The notes below the pieces were generated by a model that did no database searches, was not told the origin of the DNA, and saw only the letters and a program-made list of their open reading frames with translations. DNA of 64,000 nucleotides from Parafrankia sp. EUN1f (GTDB taxonomy: Bacteria; Actinomycetota; Actinomycetes; Frankiales; Frankiaceae): NCBI RefSeq assembly GCF_000177675.1, contig NZ_ADGX01000006.1, positions 39,306 to 103,305 on the forward strand. The letters are read 5' to 3'. Below, piece by piece: positions 8,910-16,850 of the stretch. A program made the translations under genes and the position numbers. The number at the start of each line of letters is the position of its first letter. The stretch's first letter is position 1.

Positions 8910-10226
8910 TCAGCTGCCTGCGGGCGGGACGGATTCGCCGCCCGCGGTCATGGGTGCGGACGTCGGCCGCGGCGACATGGCCCGCGGCTGCGTCGTCGCC
9001 AGCCGCGGTGCCGCGGCAGGCGGGGTGAAGGTGCCCCGGCCCTTGCGCGGGGCTGTCCCACGGGCATTGACCCAGGCTGGGCGCCGGCGCTGGACGGGCC
9101 TCTCCACCAGGTAGTACGAGGCGGAGGCGAGCCCCAGGCTGACGACGAGCGCGGCTCCGGCGGAGGGCACCCGCCCGTATCGGGGGACCAGCGAATCGTT
9201 GGCGACCCCGGTCACCGGGAAATGCCACAGGTAGAGGCTGTAGGAAATGCGGCCGACCCAGGATGCCGGGCGGCAGCTGAGCATGCGGTAGTACCACCCC
9301 GGACGCCGCTGGTCCGCGCCCAGGATCGCGACGGCGGCGAGGACCGCGACGAGCAGGTAGCCGCCGCGGGCCATCCAGGTCGGTCGGCCGACCAGATCGG
9401 GCCCGGTGGCGAAGAGGACCACGATGGCGACCAGTGCGACGGGGCTGAAGAAGGCCACCCGCCGGAGGATCGCGTCCGCGGTGGCGCGGGCCGCGTGGCG
9501 AGGGGAGGCCCAGCCGCGCAGGGAGTCGTAGCGCCAGACGGCGAGCAGACAGCCGACGAGCAGGGAGTCGAACCGGGTGTCGGGGGCGTAGTAGATGCGC
9601 AGGTTCGACGCGCCGGTGGAGATCAGCACCTCACGCCAGATCAGCACGATGATCACCAGGCTGATCAGGATCTCCGGCAGGCAGCGGCGCAGCCGGCCGT
9701 TGCGGCAGATCGCAACCAGCGCGATCGGCCAGACCAGGTAGAACTGCTCCTCCAGCGAGAGCGTCCACACATGCCCGAACCACGCGCCGCTGTCCGGGGG
9801 ATTCAGCGTGCGCTGAATATTTGCCACGTAGAAGACCGCGGCGAGACCGTTGCGCAGGAACTGCCATTGATCGTCCGCGTCCTTGAAGAGCAGGACGAGT
9901 GGGATCCCTGCTGCTACAAAGATGTAGAAGGCGGGGAGGAGACGGAAAGCACGGCGTGCCCAGAAGGCGCGCAGGGAGATCCAGCCTTCACGGTCCCGCT
10001 CGGCCAGCAGCAGGCCGGTGATGAGGAACCCGCTGAGCACCAGGAAGAGATCGACCCCCAGATAACCCCCTGGTACCAGGCCCATATGGTGGAAGAACAC
10101 GGTCAGCACCGCCAGCGCGCGCAGCCCGTCGAGCGCGGGATTGTGCCCACCGGAAGGTGTCCTCGGCGTGTTCCCGGCGGGTTGCGCGGATTCGCCGCGC
10201 GTAGCTGCGGTCAGGTTTTCCAGCAT
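8910..10226 (-). CDS. Acyltransferase-3 family membrane protein (OafA/YrhL-like)
   Basis: This 438-residue integral membrane enzyme should move an acyl group, often acetyl or succinyl, to a surface glycan or other extracytoplasmic acceptor. It has the family N-terminus NPALDGLRALAVLTVFFHHMG with the conserved His pair, then GVDLFLVLSGFLITGLLL, FWARRAFRLLPAFYI and WTLSLEEQFYLVWP. About ten hydrophobic helices follow, including YSLYLWHFPV near the end. There is no SGNH hydrolase domain at the C-terminus, only a short Pro/Ala tail. The ATG at 10226 has a G-rich sequence (GGGGGGAC) just upstream. Its position among glycosyltransferase genes suggests glycan decoration, but the acceptor cannot be read from sequence. 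Confidence 0.88.
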   Translation of the reverse strand: MLENLTAATRGESAQPAGNTPRTPSGGHNPALDGLRALAVLTVFFHHMGLVPGGYLGVDLFLVLSGFLITGLLLAERDREGWISLRAFWARRAFRLLPAFYIFVAAGIPLVLLFKDADDQWQFLRNGLAAVFYVANIQRTLNPPDSGAWFGHVWTLSLEEQFYLVWPIALVAICRNGRLRRCLPEILISLVIIVLIWREVLISTGASNLRIYYAPDTRFDSLLVGCLLAVWRYDSLRGWASPRHAARATADAILRRVAFFSPVALVAIVVLFATGPDLVGRPTWMARGGYLLVAVLAAVAILGADQRRPGWYYRMLSCRPASWVGRISYSLYLWHFPVTGVANDSLVPRYGRVPSAGAALVVSLGLASASYYLVERPVQRRRPAWVNARGTAPRKGRGTFTPPAAAPRLATTQPRAMSPRPTSAPMTAGGESVPPAGS

Positions 10227-10666
10227 GGCGTCCCCCCACGGGAACCAACGGTTCGAACGATACTGGCGACGACAATAGACCTGCCTTTTACCGCTGGTCG
10301 AACCCGGTACCGGCCAGGCACCCGAAGGTGCTCCGTAATGGTCTCACTCAATATCTGAACCGGATCCCAGGAGCTGCTCGGGTGTCCGCGAATCGTGGTG
10401 ACCGGTCCTGCGGCGGCGGACGGGATCCCGTTGCCCGGGCGGCTCCCCACCGGGGGCCGGGCGGGAGCGGTGGGGCGTACCCGAGGCCAGCGGCCGGCTG
10501 GCCGATGGGCGCCCCGTCGGAACGCCGAGGTGGCGTCGAGATGGCGGCGAAGCGGCGTCGGGGGAGGCGTGATGACCCGTGCGGCTGTGGCCCCGGGCGC
10601 CGCGCCGTCGCGGCGAGGCTTTGCGGAATGCGGAGATTCGGCCTCGTCCGGCGAGACAATCCGAGC
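10227..10666. other. Intergenic region between divergent acyltransferase and dnaN-like genes
   Basis: 440 nt that should hold promoters for both divergent genes. The frame of the dnaN-like gene stays open upstream to 10328, but that part has no similarity to the clamp family, so I treat it as non-coding. No hairpin or repeat stood out. Confidence 0.4.
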
Positions 10667-11872
10667 ATGAGGTTCAGCGTGGAACGCGACGTACTCGCCG
10701 ACGCTACGGGCTGGGTCGCCCGCCATCTGCCGAAGCCGACGGGTGGCGCACAGCAGGTCCTGACAGGCCTGCTCCTGGAGGCCCTGCTGCCGGACCACGC
10801 CTCAGACCACAACTCGGACCACACCGCCGAGCGCTCCCGGGGCCGCGGCGCGCCGGCTCTGGAGATCTCGGCCTTCGACGGTGAGGTGGCGGCCCGGGCC
10901 CCGGTCGAGGCCGTCGTCACCGAACCGGGCCGGGTGGTTGTTCCCGGGCGTCTACTGGCCGATGTCGTGCGCAACCTGCCGGATGCTCCGGTGCTCGTGT
11001 GGGCCACCGCGACCCGCGTGACCATCGAATGCGGCACCGCGAGCTTCCGTATCCCCACGCTCGACTCCGAGGACTACCCGGTTCTCCCGGTGTTCCCGCC
11101 GCCGGTGGGCGAGGTCGACACGCTGGGCTTCGCCGCGGCGGTGGCGCAGGTGGCACCCGCCGCGGGCCGGGACGACTCGCTGCCGGTCCTCACCGCCGTC
11201 CGACTGGAGATCGCCCGGGGCGGGTTGAGCCTGGTCGCAACCGACCGTTACCGGCTCGCGCTGCGCACGATTCCCTGGCAGCCCACGGTCGACGATCCCG
11301 AGGCCGTCGCGCATGTGCCGGCCCGGCTGCTCGCGGACATCGCTCGACTGCCGACCAGTGCCTCGCGGATCGCGCTCGGGATGGGCGTCGACGACTCCGG
11401 GGTCGCGCGGTTCGGTCTCTCGGTCAACGGCCGGCAGACGATCGTTCGCCTGTTGGAAGGGACCTTCCCGAACTACCGTCGGCTGCTGCCGGAGGCGTCC
11501 GCGTTCACCGTCACCGCGCAGACGTCGGTCCTCGCGGCGGCCGTGCGCAGGGTCGCGCTGGTCGCCACCCGGACGGCGCCGCTGCGCTTCACCTTCTCGG
11601 CGGGCCAGGTCCTCGCCGAGGCCGGTGACGGCGGTGGGGCGCAGGCCTGCGAGCTGGTGCCGCTCGAGTACACCGGCCCCGAGCTGTCGGTCCTGTTCAA
11701 TCCCGCGTTCCTGCTCGACGGCCTAGCCGCGGTCGAGGGTGATGAGGTGGTGTTCGGTTTCGCCGCGGTGGACCCGAACACCACCTCGTCGAGCCCTGCC
11801 GTGCTGACCGGCAAGGACGACGGGGAGGACTATCGCTACCTGCTCATGCCGATCCGTACCGGTGCGGCCTGA
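10667..11872 (+). CDS. dnaN: DNA polymerase III beta subunit (sliding clamp) homologue
   Basis: This 401-residue protein has the three-domain clamp layout. It starts MRFSVERDVLADATGWVARHL, the normal clamp N-terminus, which sets the start at ATG 10667. Middle signatures are FRIPTLDSEDYPVLP, LPVLTAVRLEI and LVATDRYRLALR. EGTFPNYRRLLP opens the third domain, and the protein ends YRYLLMPIRTG, matching the usual C-terminal MPMR-like motif. Odd points are the His/Asp/Arg-rich insert near residues 44-62 (DHASDHNSDHTAERSRGRG), where ordinary clamps have a short turn, and the location: neighbours are not dnaA, recF or gyrB. It may be a second clamp paralogue. It ends in a hairpin shared with the convergent DUF3105 gene. 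Confidence 0.88.
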   Translation: MRFSVERDVLADATGWVARHLPKPTGGAQQVLTGLLLEALLPDHASDHNSDHTAERSRGRGAPALEISAFDGEVAARAPVEAVVTEPGRVVVPGRLLADVVRNLPDAPVLVWATATRVTIECGTASFRIPTLDSEDYPVLPVFPPPVGEVDTLGFAAAVAQVAPAAGRDDSLPVLTAVRLEIARGGLSLVATDRYRLALRTIPWQPTVDDPEAVAHVPARLLADIARLPTSASRIALGMGVDDSGVARFGLSVNGRQTIVRLLEGTFPNYRRLLPEASAFTVTAQTSVLAAAVRRVALVATRTAPLRFTFSAGQVLAEAGDGGGAQACELVPLEYTGPELSVLFNPAFLLDGLAAVEGDEVVFGFAAVDPNTTSSSPAVLTGKDDGEDYRYLLMPIRTGAA

Positions 11873-11898
11873 CCGCCGGTCACGGGCCGGCGGTCAGG
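11868..11898. terminator. Perfect 12-bp hairpin between convergent genes
   Basis: CCTGACCGCCGG (11868-11879) pairs perfectly with CCGGCGGTCAGG (11887-11898) around a 7-nt loop. It overlaps the TGA of the clamp gene and lies 12 nt before the end of the convergent DUF3105 gene. It has no T-run, as is common in actinobacteria. Confidence 0.75.
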
Positions 11899-11909
11899 AG
11901 AGGCATCGG

Positions 11910-12701
11910 TCAGGGGGCCGGCGTGCTCATCGTGCCGGCGCCCGGCGTCGCGTCGGCGGCGGCCGCGGTGTCGAGCGGACCGTCGGCGGTCACGTTGAGC
12001 GTTCCGCCCTGCAGGCCCGACTCGGGGGCGGTCGGGGAGTCCCAGTTCGCGCCCTCGGCCGGCGGGTTCGCCCACTTGGTGACGAACTCCTTCACCACGT
12101 CGGCGGAGACGGTGGTGCAGCGCTGGGTCCGGTCCCAGCCGGTCAGGACGAAGTGCTGGTTGCCTGCGAACGCGTCGCGTGTCCAGGGCACCGCGATGAA
12201 GCGGTTGCCGGAGTCGGCGGCGACCTTCTCCAGCGTCTTGACCTGGTCGTCCGGCAGCTTGGTGTCGTACCAGGCGACGACGAAGCCGTGCTCCAGGTTG
12301 TGGACCGCCCGCTCGATGCGGATGCCCGAGTCCGGGTTGTAGAAGCGGATGGCGTCCGGGAGCGGGTCCGCGTCGTGGTTCCCGGAGGACGGCGGGACGT
12401 CCTGGTACTTGACGGTGTCCGTGGTCCCGACGTGGGTGTTGCCACGGAACTCGTCGTTGCGGATTCCGGTGCAGCCAGCGGTGAGCGCGGCGGCGGAGGC
12501 CGCCTCCACGTAGCCGACCTTGCGCTTCTCGCTCTTCGACTGGTTGTCGATGACGCTGTAGATGATGATCCCCGCGAGGAGGGCGACAGCGACGAACCCG
12601 GACGTGCCATAGATCAGAAGCGCGCGCCGGCGTTCCTTCCGCCGCTGTTCCTGGCGGAGCTGATCCAGACGGCTGTTGCGCGCGGCGCTGCTTTTCCCCA
12701 C
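11910..12701 (-). CDS. DUF3105 membrane-anchored protein
   Basis: This 263-residue protein has a basic cytoplasmic N-terminus (LDQLRQEQRRKERRRALLIYG), one membrane helix at about 31-50 (GFVAVALLAGIIIYSVI) and an extracytoplasmic DUF3105 domain. Family motifs visible are VKYQDVPPSSGNHDADPLP, AVHNLEHGFVVAWYDTKLP and FIAVPWTRDAF. Several His and Asp residues are conserved in the family (SGNH, VHNLEHG), but its biochemical role is not known to me. The C-terminal 30 residues are Ala/Thr/Pro-rich. The start is GTG at 12701. It converges on the clamp gene and lies downstream of fbiB on the same strand, about 208 nt away. Confidence 0.85.
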   Translation of the reverse strand: MGKSSAARNSRLDQLRQEQRRKERRRALLIYGTSGFVAVALLAGIIIYSVIDNQSKSEKRKVGYVEAASAAALTAGCTGIRNDEFRGNTHVGTTDTVKYQDVPPSSGNHDADPLPDAIRFYNPDSGIRIERAVHNLEHGFVVAWYDTKLPDDQVKTLEKVAADSGNRFIAVPWTRDAFAGNQHFVLTGWDRTQRCTTVSADVVKEFVTKWANPPAEGANWDSPTAPESGLQGGTLNVTADGPLDTAAAADATPGAGTMSTPAP

Positions 12702-12909
12702 GGTGTCAGATCCTACGAAGTGTCGAACAGGGCTGGGCAGGTGCGGTCCGTCCGACTCGCCGGCAGTCGCGCTCGGTCGCCGTCCCGGGCGCTCCGGCGA
12801 CCCGGCGGGAACCTACAAATACCAGCAAATCGGACGGAACTCGGGCCCTCGATTTTCTCGTCACAGCCGGATCACAGCCGGCGTACAGCTGCCTGAAGGC
12901 AGTTATCGA

Positions 12910-14493
12910 TCAACGTTCGACGATGAACGCGGTGGCGTCCCGGGGTGGGCGGGGAGCCGCCGGCGCGGCTGGATGCCCGACGCCCACCACACCCATCGGA
13001 GTCCACGTCCGCGGCAGATCCAGCACGTCTGTGACGATCTCACCGCAGAACAGCGCGGACGACACCCAGCACGAGCCCAGGCCCTCGGCAGCCAGCGCGA
13101 CCAGCAGGTTCTGCACGGCGGCGCCGACCGCCACGGTGAACATGCGCTCCTCGGCCCGCGACCGGCGCTCGTCCGGATACGAATGCGACCCGTCGCTGAC
13201 CATCATCGGCACGATCAGGACGGGTGCCCGGCGCAGCACGTCGCCGCGACGCAGCCGCCGGCTCACCGAGTCCTCGTCGAAGCCGTCGCGGCGCAGATCG
13301 TCCGTCCAGGCCATGGCCATGGCGTCGAGCAGGGCGTGCCGGCGGGCGTCGACCAGCACGAACCGCCAGGGTGTGGTGTGGTGCGGGGCCGGGGCGGTGA
13401 TCGCGGCCGCGACCGCCTGGCGCACGGCCGCCGGGTCCACCGGGAGGTCGGCGAACTCCCGCACCGTGCGGCGGGCGAACGGTGCGGACCGGCGTGCCTC
13501 GACCGTGCCGAGCTGGAACATGTCCTCGGCGAAGGGCCGCAGCATCGCCCCCGCGCCGGCGCCGTCGTCCGGCAGCCGCCCGAAGCCGCGGACGATGGCC
13601 ACCGGGGTCGCCCCCAGCTTGCCCTTCACCAGGTCGGCCGCCGCGGCGAGCTCGTCGGCCTCGGCGATCTCGGTCATGCCCAGTTCGTTGCCGTACGTGT
13701 CGACATCGCCGATGTGGCTGCGCAGCGCGGCCATCCCGGCCACACCGATGGCCATGTCGGTGAGCCCGCGGCGCCAGGGCCGCCCGGCCGTGTCGCTGAT
13801 GATCACGCAGACGTCGACGCCGAGCCGCTCCCGCAGGCCGTCACGCAGGGTGCGTGCGCTGGCGTCCGGGTCGACCGGCAGCAGCGCGATGGAATCCTTG
13901 TTGACGTTCGACGCGTCCACGCCGGCGCTTGCCAGCACCAGCCCGTGCCGGGTCTCGACGATGCGGGTCTGGCCGCGACGGGCCACCTCGCGGACGGACT
14001 CGGCGTCGATCGCCGCCTGCCGGGTCGCCTCCCGGTCCTGGTCGCCGTCGATCTGGATCAACCGGCCCTCGGCCTTGGAGACGATCTTCGAGGTGACCAC
14101 GAGGACGTCACCGTCGAGCAGGCCCGCGGCCCCTCCCGTACCCGCCTCTCCCGCACCCGCGGCCGTGGCGATCACCTGGGCGAGGTCGTCGCCGGGGCGG
14201 ATCTCCCCGATACCGGGCAGGGGCAGGATCTGCAGCCGGGCGCTCGCCGGCACCTCCGGGCCGGCCGGGGTGGGCGGTGCGACCGGCGCCGGCTGCTGCG
14301 CGGCCGACGGTTCGTGCGCAGGGGAGAGCGCCGCAGCCTCCGACGGGACGGCCAGCGGTGCCGAGGTGCCCGCCGGCGACGGCTCGTCCGCGGGCGACGG
14401 CTCGTCCGCGGGCGACGGTTCGTCCGCGGACGTCGGCGTCCCCAGCGCGGGCGTGCCCAGGGTGAAAGGATCCATGGCGGACAGCTCAGACAC
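12910..14493 (-). CDS. fbiB: F420-0:gamma-glutamyl ligase fused to nitroreductase-like domain (FbiB)
   Basis: FbiB adds gamma-linked glutamates to F420-0; in actinobacteria the C-terminal FMN domain also reduces dehydro-F420. The protein is 527 residues. Residues about 70-315 are the CofE ligase domain ([73 protein letters not shown]). Residues about 330-527 are the nitroreductase fold ([44 protein letters not shown]). Before the ligase is an acidic Pro/Ser/Ala extension with near-repeats of DEPSPA (about 17-38), absent from typical FbiB. GTG 14493 overlaps the end of fbiA by 8 nt, implying translational coupling; ATG 14475 is another possible start. Confidence 0.93.
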   Translation of the reverse strand: MSELSAMDPFTLGTPALGTPTSADEPSPADEPSPADEPSPAGTSAPLAVPSEAAALSPAHEPSAAQQPAPVAPPTPAGPEVPASARLQILPLPGIGEIRPGDDLAQVIATAAGAGEAGTGGAAGLLDGDVLVVTSKIVSKAEGRLIQIDGDQDREATRQAAIDAESVREVARRGQTRIVETRHGLVLASAGVDASNVNKDSIALLPVDPDASARTLRDGLRERLGVDVCVIISDTAGRPWRRGLTDMAIGVAGMAALRSHIGDVDTYGNELGMTEIAEADELAAAADLVKGKLGATPVAIVRGFGRLPDDGAGAGAMLRPFAEDMFQLGTVEARRSAPFARRTVREFADLPVDPAAVRQAVAAAITAPAPHHTTPWRFVLVDARRHALLDAMAMAWTDDLRRDGFDEDSVSRRLRRGDVLRRAPVLIVPMMVSDGSHSYPDERRSRAEERMFTVAVGAAVQNLLVALAAEGLGSCWVSSALFCGEIVTDVLDLPRTWTPMGVVGVGHPAAPAAPRPPRDATAFIVER

Positions 14494-15514
14494 CGGCGAG
14501 CTCCAGTGCCGCCTCCACGATCGCCACAGTGGCCTCCAGATCGGTCATGAGAAGCGGTACGGCTTTCACGGTAGCTCCGGGTATGGCATCCGGGTCCGCT
14601 GCGACATCGGCATCCACGACGTCAACCAGCCAACCGTCGAGGAGACCGTGACCAAGCTCCCGCTCGGCGCCCCCGGAGGTGCCCTTCCGCTCGGGCGCTG
14701 AGGCCGTTTCGCCGTCGCGGTGCCGGCCGCCGTAGTGCGCACCGACCGCACGCGCCGTGGTCTCGACACCGATCGCCTTCAGGCAGGCGTCCGCCATGCC
14801 ACGCACCGCCGCGCCACCGATGATCGGGGAGATGCCGATCACCGGGGCGAGCGTCACCCGCAGCGCGTCGGCGATCCCCGGCACCGACAGGATCGTGCCG
14901 ATGGAGACCACCGGGTTGGACGGGCCGATGAGCACGACATCGGCCGCCGCGATGGCGTCCAGCACTCCGGGCGCGGGGGTCGACTCCGCGGCGCCGACGG
15001 AGAGGATGGCCTCGGCCGGGACGGACGCCCGCAGCTTCAGCCACCACTCCTGGAAATGCACGGCCCGCCGGCCCTGGTCATCATTGATGATCACGTGGGT
15101 CTCGACGCGGTCGTCCGACATGGGCAGCAGGCGCACCCCGGGCCGCCAGCGGTCGCACAGCGCCGTGACGACGTCCGACAGCTTGTAACCGGCGTCAATC
15201 ATCTGGGTACGGACGAGATGGGTGGCCAGATCGCGGTCGCCGAGACCGAACCAGCTCGGCCCCACGCCGTAGGCGGCGAGCTCACCGGAGACCACGAAGG
15301 ACTCGTCCTCGCGGCCCCAGCCGCGCTCCTCGGAGATGCCTCCGCCGAGTGTGTACATGACGGTGTCGAGGTCTGGGCAGATGCGCAGACCATGCAGGGT
15401 GATGTCGTCACCCGTGTTGCCGATGACGGTGATCTCTGCGTCCGGCCGTGCCACCCGGACACCGGTCAGAAAACGCGCGCCGCCGATTCCGCCAGCCAAT
15501 GCCGTAATCCTCAC
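14486..15514 (-). CDS. fbiA: 2-phospho-L-lactate/phosphoenolpyruvate transferase (FbiA/CofD)
   Basis: FbiA joins FO to a GDP-activated three-carbon acid, giving F420-0 or, with phosphoenolpyruvate in actinobacteria, dehydro-F420-0. The 342 residues open with the CofD motif [17 protein letters not shown], then [52 protein letters not shown] and [15 protein letters not shown]. An unusual charged stretch ([22 protein letters not shown]) sits near 255-285. I chose GTG 15514 because GGAAGGA lies 7 nt upstream and it gives the family N-terminus; the frame is open 30 nt further. It forms an operon with fbiB. Together with fbiC it covers most F420 assembly steps; the GTP-dependent guanylyltransferase FbiD/CofC is not in the window. 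Confidence 0.94.
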   Translation of the reverse strand: MRITALAGGIGGARFLTGVRVARPDAEITVIGNTGDDITLHGLRICPDLDTVMYTLGGGISEERGWGREDESFVVSGELAAYGVGPSWFGLGDRDLATHLVRTQMIDAGYKLSDVVTALCDRWRPGVRLLPMSDDRVETHVIINDDQGRRAVHFQEWWLKLRASVPAEAILSVGAAESTPAPGVLDAIAAADVVLIGPSNPVVSIGTILSVPGIADALRVTLAPVIGISPIIGGAAVRGMADACLKAIGVETTARAVGAHYGGRHRDGETASAPERKGTSGGAERELGHGLLDGWLVDVVDADVAADPDAIPGATVKAVPLLMTDLEATVAIVEAALELAGV

Positions 15515-15574
15515 CGCGCCATCCTTCCACCGCGGTTGCCGCAAGGGCGGGTCACGGTGTCGGCGCGATGCGCG

Positions 15575-16159
15575 TCAGTGCAGCACGCTCTCCGCGGGCA
15601 GCGGTGGTGCGGGGGAGTTCGTGGTGCTGGCCAGTGAGGCGAGCAGGTAACGGACCAGATGGCTGGTGGGCCGGCTCGGCGCGGGGTTCGCCAGCCCGCC
15701 TTCGATCGTCGCCACCACGGCGTCCGCGGCGATCTCGCGGTCCGGCCCGGGCACGAGGTCCGCGACCGCGCTGAGCGCGAGTCCATGCAGCCATTCGTGT
15801 AGCCGCTCGTGGTATTCCATGATCGGTGGGGCGTGGGGTGCCCGTTCCGCCACGCACGGATGCAGCGTTCGCCGTTGCTCGACCGAGTCCAGCGCGGCGA
15901 AGAGCTTGTTCGCCGGCTCGTCGGGCAGCCGTGCGATGCGCTCCGTCTCACCGTCGAGCAGGCGGTTGAGCACGGCTGCGAACGCGTGGTCCTTCGAGCG
16001 GAAGTACCAGTAGACCGAGCCGGGCTCGATACCGGCGGCGCGGGCGATCTCGGCGATGGAGGTTCCGGCGAACCCGCGGGCAAGGAACTGCTGCTCGGCG
16101 ACCGCGAGCAACGCGTCGATCCGTTCCTCGCGCGGGACTTCCTGACGGTTGCGTGGCAC
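15575..16159 (-). CDS. TetR-family transcriptional regulator
   Basis: About 194 residues. The N-terminal DNA-binding domain reads RIDALLAVAEQQFLARGFAGTSIAEIARAAG, followed by IEPGSVYWYFRSKDHAFAAVL, the TetR recognition-helix pattern with the usual YWYFxSK. The C-terminal half is the variable ligand-binding and dimer part (TLHPCVAERAPHAPPIMEYHERLHEWLHGL). GTG 16159 is chosen since VPRNRQEVPREERIDALL begins the domain; the frame continues upstream to 16303 without family support. It lies 60 nt upstream of fbiA on the same strand, so it may be in the same transcript or may control fbiA-fbiB. The target and ligand are unknown. Confidence 0.85.
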   Translation of the reverse strand: MPRNRQEVPREERIDALLAVAEQQFLARGFAGTSIAEIARAAGIEPGSVYWYFRSKDHAFAAVLNRLLDGETERIARLPDEPANKLFAALDSVEQRRTLHPCVAERAPHAPPIMEYHERLHEWLHGLALSAVADLVPGPDREIAADAVVATIEGGLANPAPSRPTSHLVRYLLASLASTTNSPAPPLPAESVLH

Positions 16160-16458
16160 CTGATCAGGGTAACGACCTCGGCGGGACGCAGGAGGGAATT
16201 GTCTTGTACGAGCGCCATCCGCTCGTCGACGTTTCGGCTTGGGGGAGTACCCGGCCATCTCCGCCCAGGCTGTCACCGGCGGCGGCACTGTCATCACCGG
16301 CACGGCGCGGCGCGTTGACGCGTCGTGGCGGTCATCGGTGTGGGGATGTGGACGGTTGCCGTGGGTGATGTTGCCTGACTCGAAGCTGCCATCTCTTGAT
16401 TCTCATTAAAGAGGGCTGTGAGATGGACACAGCTCTTCACGTCGCCGGAAGGACTGCC

Positions 16459-16740
16459 ATGTCCGCGATCAGAGACCCACGGAGCCCTACCAGTACCGGT
16501 ACCCCAAAGAGCCTCGAAGCCCTCTCCGCGTCCTTGAACCGTGCCCTGGCCGGGGCGCGGGCACCACAGGTGGCGGCCGCCCGGCACGCCGACCTGCGGG
16601 GCGCCGGCCTGGCCAGGGCCAGCGCACGGACCGACAGGCTGGCCGCCCGCAGGCGCACGAACCTGCTGATCGGGACCCTTGACCGGCTCCGCGGCTCCGC
16701 GGCCGGCCGGCTCGGCGCCCGCCAGGGCGGCGCGGCCTGA
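16459..16740 (+). CDS. Small Arg/Ala-rich hypothetical protein
   Basis: 93 residues starting MSAIRDPRSPTSTGTPKSLEALSASLNRALAGARAP. The rest is an alanine-, arginine- and leucine-rich, probably helical sequence (ARHADLRGAGLARASARTDRLAARRRTNLLIGTL). No family recognised. It is kept because GGAAGGA lies 5 nt before the ATG and codon third positions are strongly G/C throughout. An upstream ATG at 16423 in the same frame has a weaker site. The basic helical make-up could suit nucleic-acid or protein binding, but that is only a composition argument. It lies between the TetR gene (divergent) and fbiC (same strand, 110 nt downstream). Confidence 0.55.
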   Translation: MSAIRDPRSPTSTGTPKSLEALSASLNRALAGARAPQVAAARHADLRGAGLARASARTDRLAARRRTNLLIGTLDRLRGSAAGRLGARQGGAA

Positions 16741-16752
16741 CCCCCGCTCAAG

Positions 16753-16785
16753 ACCGTTCGGAACTTTTCGGCCCTTTCGGACGGT
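16753..16785 (+). terminator. Weak hairpin upstream of fbiC
   Basis: ACCGTTCG (16753-16760) and CGGACGGT (16778-16785) can pair over 8 bp with one G-T pair, leaving a 17-nt loop. It follows the small ORF by 12 nt and precedes fbiC by 65 nt, so it could end the small gene's transcript or act in the fbiC leader. The stem is short, so support is modest. Confidence 0.3.
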
Positions 16786-16850
16786 TCATGACATTTCGCG
16801 ACCTGTAAGTACATCCCCAAGATCCTCGACCGACTATCCAGGGTGAGCGC

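Noticed and set aside
8901..10358. 485-residue plus-strand frame opposite the acyltransferase gene
   Set aside because: Composition is charged and repeat-like, no family motif, and the minus-strand frame encodes a clear acyltransferase-3 protein.
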